A DNA stretch of 64,000 nt from Selenomonas sputigena. GTDB taxonomy: Bacteria; Bacillota; Negativicutes; Selenomonadales; Selenomonadaceae. This document shows positions 61,583 through 64,000 of the stretch, piece by piece. Positions within the stretch are counted from its first letter, which is position 1, and each line of letters begins with the position of its first letter. Under the pieces are notes generated by a model, which was not told the origin of the DNA, ran no database searches, and saw only the letters and a list, made by a program, of their open reading frames with translations. The position numbers and the translations under genes are program-made. The stretch spans positions 2,110,051 through 2,174,050 of the forward strand of contig NZ_CP110383.1 in NCBI RefSeq assembly GCF_026015965.1. The letters are read 5' to 3'.

Positions 61583-62875
61583 TCAGAGCCCGAAGCGCTC
61601 GAAGATCTTGTCGATGTGGCGCAGGAAGTATTGATAATCGAAGCAGTTGTCGATTTCTTCCTTCGTCAGATACTTCAAGATGTCCTCGTCCTTCTCGACA
61701 TTCGTGCGGAAGTCTTCGCCTTCCATCCAGCGCTTCATGGCGTTGCGCTGCACCCACTTGTAGGCATCTTCACGGAGAACGCCCTTGTCGACGATGGCGA
61801 GCATGAGGCGCTGGCTGTAGATGAGACCGCCCGTCTTTTCCATATCGGCGAGCATGGCCTCGGGATAGACGAGCAGCCTGTCGATGATGTTCGTGAACTT
61901 CTTCGTGCAGTAGTCGACGTTGATCGTGCTGTCGGGCAGGATGACGCGCTCGACGGACGAATGCGAGATGTCGCGCTCATGCCAGAGCGTGATGTCTTCG
62001 AGTGCTGCAATCGCATTGCCGCGCACGAGACGCGCCATGCCCGAGATGCGCTCGCAGGTGATGGGATTGCGCTTGTGCGGCATGGCGGACGAACCCTTCT
62101 GGCCGGGAGCGAAGTATTCCTCCGCCTCGCGGATGTCCGTGCGCTGCAGGTTGCGGACTTCCGTCGCGAACTTTTCGAGCGAGCTTGCAACGATGGCGAG
62201 TGTCGTCATGTACTCGGCATGACGGTCGCGCTGAATGACCTGCGTCGCGAGGCGCACGGGCGTGATGCCGAGCTTCTTGCACGTGATCTCCTCGATGCGC
62301 GGGTCGATGTTTGAATAGGTGCCGACGGCGCCCGAGAGCTTGCCAACGGCGACGATCTTCTTCGCGTGCTCGACGCGTTCGATGTCGCGCTCGACCTCGG
62401 CGCTCCACAGGAGCAGCTTCAAGCCGAAGGTCATCGGCTCTGCGTGGATGCCGTGCGTTCTGCCGATGCACGGCGTGTGCTTGAACTCGACGGCGCGGCG
62501 GCGCAATACTTCGAGGAGCTTCTTAAGATCATCGATGATGATGTCGGCAGATTTCTTCATCATGATGCCAAGTGCTGTGTCCTTGACGTCGCTCGACGTC
62601 AGTCCCTTGTGGATGTATTTCGAGTCCTCGCCGACATACTCAGCGACGTTCGTGAGGAAAGCGATGATGTCGTGGTTCGTGACCTTTTCGATCTCCTTGA
62701 CGCGCGGCAGGTCGAACTTCGCCTTGGCGCGGATGTTCGCCGCAGCTTCCTGCGGGATCTCCCCGAGTTCCGCCATGGCTTCGCAGGCCGCGATCTCGAC
62801 TTCGAGCATGGTCTCAAACTCATGCTGCAGCGTCCAGATATTGCCCATTTCAGGATTCGTATAGCGTTCTATCAT
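61583..62875 (-). CDS. purB: Adenylosuccinate lyase
   Basis: A 430-residue fumarase-superfamily enzyme; the ATG at 62875 (MIERYTNPEMG) follows GGAGG. Signature GSSAMPHKRNPI, catalytic His region IGRTHGIHAEP and TSSDVKDTALG. It cuts adenylosuccinate and SAICAR in purine synthesis. Precedes purA. Confidence 0.98.
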   Translation of the reverse strand: MIERYTNPEMGNIWTLQHEFETMLEVEIAACEAMAELGEIPQEAAANIRAKAKFDLPRVKEIEKVTNHDIIAFLTNVAEYVGEDSKYIHKGLTSSDVKDTALGIMMKKSADIIIDDLKKLLEVLRRRAVEFKHTPCIGRTHGIHAEPMTFGLKLLLWSAEVERDIERVEHAKKIVAVGKLSGAVGTYSNIDPRIEEITCKKLGITPVRLATQVIQRDRHAEYMTTLAIVASSLEKFATEVRNLQRTDIREAEEYFAPGQKGSSAMPHKRNPITCERISGMARLVRGNAIAALEDITLWHERDISHSSVERVILPDSTINVDYCTKKFTNIIDRLLVYPEAMLADMEKTGGLIYSQRLMLAIVDKGVLREDAYKWVQRNAMKRWMEGEDFRTNVEKDEDILKYLTKEEIDNCFDYQYFLRHIDKIFERFGL

Positions 62876-63043
62876 GGATGCGATTCCTCCTGTCATAGAA
62901 AGCGTGCCAAGCCTTCGCCGCACGCTGATTTTCCTCGTCTATCATAGCATTTTAATCGCTTCGCTGTCAATTCAACATCTTGCAAAAGAAAAATGCTGTG
63001 AGACTGCGTTTTAGCATACATAGCGCCATTTGCTCAGTTATGC

Positions 63044-63201
63044 TATACTGTATGCGTTGCCGCCCCTACATATGGCAATAGAAGGGGGTGTGCTTGATGA
63101 GTATTCTGACGTTTATTCTCTCCATCTTGGCTGGTGTGGTTGCCAACCACATCTGCAAATGGCTCGATGAGAGAGACGACGGCAACGAGCCTAGGCGCTG
63201 A
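63044..63201 (+). CDS. Fst-like type I toxin peptide, locus 2
   Basis: A 34-residue peptide from ATG at 63097 to TGA at 63201; the feature includes the extended -10 promoter (TATACT 63044-63049) and leader. One membrane helix (LTFILSILAGVVANHI) then CKWLDERDDGNEPRR. The leader repeats the locus 1 design: TTGCC (63057-63061) pairs with GGCAA (63074-63078) just before the AGGGGG ribosome site. Confidence 0.82.
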
Positions 63202-63225
63202 TCCCTGCCTGCGACATGGGAATAG

Positions 63226-63260
63226 AAGCACCCCCCAAGGAGCTAGCTTGGGGGGTGCTT
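63226..63260. terminator. Shared bidirectional terminator, Fst-like locus 2
   Basis: A perfect 14-bp stem AAGCACCCCCCAAG / CTTGGGGGGTGCTT with a 7-base loop. Confidence 0.82.
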
Positions 63261-63289
63261 CGTGTGCTTTGAGTATTCTCACGTTTGCC
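63226..63289 (-). ncRNA. Antisense antitoxin RNA of Fst-like locus 2
   Basis: Minus-strand promoter TTGCGC (complement of 63320-63325), 18-base spacer, TATACT (complement of 63296-63301). The RNA includes 63271-63286, a direct repeat (15 of 16) of the toxin start region 63099-63114. The repeat sequence differs from that of locus 1. Confidence 0.74.
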
Positions 63290-63373
63290 ACTCATAGTAT
63301 AGCATGATTCCATGCCACTGCGCAAGTCGAATATCTTCATTTCCACTGTCGCGCTACGAGGATTGACACATCC

Positions 63374-63841
63374 TCAATTCCGCCAGCGCGAGAAAGGCAG
63401 GCGCATGAGGCTTGCGTTTAGGTAGCGGCTGTCGTCGGAGACCTCTTCGCCGAGCCAGGTCGGATGCTCGAACATCTCGTCCGCCGCAGAAAGCTCGATC
63501 TCGGCTACGACGAGACCTTCGTTCTCGCCCATAAAGCAGTCGATTTCCCATGTATGCGCACCGCATTGCTCGCAGTAGCGGCGCTTTTCAATCCATGGAC
63601 GCTCGCAGAGGGCGAGCATGGCGCGTGCATCATCCGTTGGGACCTCGTACTCGAATTCGAGCCGTTCGACACCCTTCGTCGGCCCCTTGACGGTCAGATA
63701 GGCGCGGTCTCCCGCCAGGCGCACGCGCACGGCGCGCTTCTTATCCGCTGCGAGGTAGCCCTGCGCGATCTCGATTCCTTCGCCCTTCGGCTGCCAAAGC
63801 TCCCTATGGACGAGGAACTTGCGCTCGATTTCTTTTGCCAT
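63374..63841 (-). CDS. CYTH-domain protein (triphosphate tunnel enzyme family)
   Basis: A 155-residue protein; the ATG at 63841 follows GGAGG. The ExExK start (KEIERKFLV), alternating charged strands RAVRVRLAGDRAYLTVKGP and FEYEVP, and the late AEIELSA form the eight-stranded tunnel. Bacterial members hydrolyse inorganic triphosphate or are class IV adenylate cyclases; short single-domain forms like this are usually triphosphatases. Confidence 0.9.
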   Translation of the reverse strand: MAKEIERKFLVHRELWQPKGEGIEIAQGYLAADKKRAVRVRLAGDRAYLTVKGPTKGVERLEFEYEVPTDDARAMLALCERPWIEKRRYCEQCGAHTWEIDCFMGENEGLVVAEIELSAADEMFEHPTWLGEEVSDDSRYLNASLMRLPFSRWRN

Positions 63842-63866
63842 ATTGCCTCCCAACTCAAAGGAAAGA

Positions 63867-63909
63867 GCCGCTGCAGGAAGTCTCTCGGACTCGTGCAGCG
63901 GCTCTTTTT
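63867..63909. terminator. Terminator between the CYTH gene and the gene at the window edge
   Basis: GAGCCGCTGCA pairs with TGCAGCGGCTC; TTTTTT follows on the plus strand and TTTCC on the minus strand. Confidence 0.7.
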
Positions 63910-63973
63910 TGCATTACATCAGGCTGAACTTATGTCCAACCACAGGCTTGCTGCAAGCGGCAAAGTCCCGCCT

Positions 63974-64000
63974 TCAGCGCGCACCAACGATGAACTCGAC
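63974..64000 (-). CDS. 3' end of a gene continuing beyond the window
   Basis: The minus-strand frame entering from the right reads VEFIVGAR and stops with TGA at 63974-63976, followed by a strong hairpin. Too short to identify. Confidence 0.3.
   Translation of the reverse strand, partial: VEFIVGAR

Overview
The window reads as chromosomal DNA of a GC-rich, outer-membrane-bearing Firmicute of the Negativicutes, probably Selenomonas-like. This is inferred from TonB-dependent receptors and an autotransporter sitting beside Firmicute-style strong Shine-Dalgarno sequences, sigma-A promoters, MgtC, HflX, DUF3793 and an Fst-type toxin. There is no rRNA and no prophage. Housekeeping genes (purA, purB, hflX, two tRNAs) alternate with accessory islands.

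Region 1 (1-3.4 kb): a nicotinamidase-like hydrolase, tRNA-Val(GAC), an exported M48/TPR protease, a small membrane protein and an unidentified structured RNA. Region 2 (3.4-16 kb) is the CRISPR island. A six-gene minus-strand operon (12264 to 4418) encodes a type III-D effector: HD-less Cas10 with an intact GGDD, a Cas7-type RAMP, Csx10, a two-domain RAMP, a Csx19-like protein and a large TIGR03986-like RAMP with an RGG-rich N-terminus. Three arrays share one 36-bp repeat and near-identical leaders, each with a sigma-A promoter firing leftwards, so crRNAs start with the ATTGAAAC tag. No cas1, cas2, cas6 or CARF effector is present. An Rpn-type nuclease gene and a broken copy of it lie among the arrays.

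Region 3 (16-27 kb): an exported protein, a dicarboxylate/glutamate symporter, MgtC, a YeiH-type exporter, an AAA/DUF4143 ATPase, hflX coupled to an AbrB/PIN toxin-antitoxin pair, an NdpA-like nucleoid protein, and another unidentified RNA with perfect promoter and terminator. Region 4 (27-40.7 kb): HAD phosphatase, Gfo/Idh oxidoreductase, DUF819 protein, an iron-type ABC importer, an AlbA_2/wHTH regulator with a large palindromic operator, tRNA-Ala(CGC), a sugar-binding lipoprotein paired with a chemoreceptor, an iron-responsive-looking flavodoxin/DUF3793/flavodoxin cluster and a VWA protein.

Region 5 (40.7-60 kb) is dominated by metal or corrinoid uptake: an autotransporter, a TonB receptor under a cobalamin riboswitch with two permeases and a binding protein but no ATPase, a PepSY protein, an iron alcohol dehydrogenase, a second TonB receptor with its binding protein, and an operon joining a FecCD/FecE importer to an ABC-2 exporter. 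Region 6 (59.8-64 kb) holds purB, purA, a CYTH protein and two Fst/par-like type I toxin-antitoxin loci, one on each side of purBA. A MITE-like element family with termini around CTGATAAA is scattered through intergenic positions.
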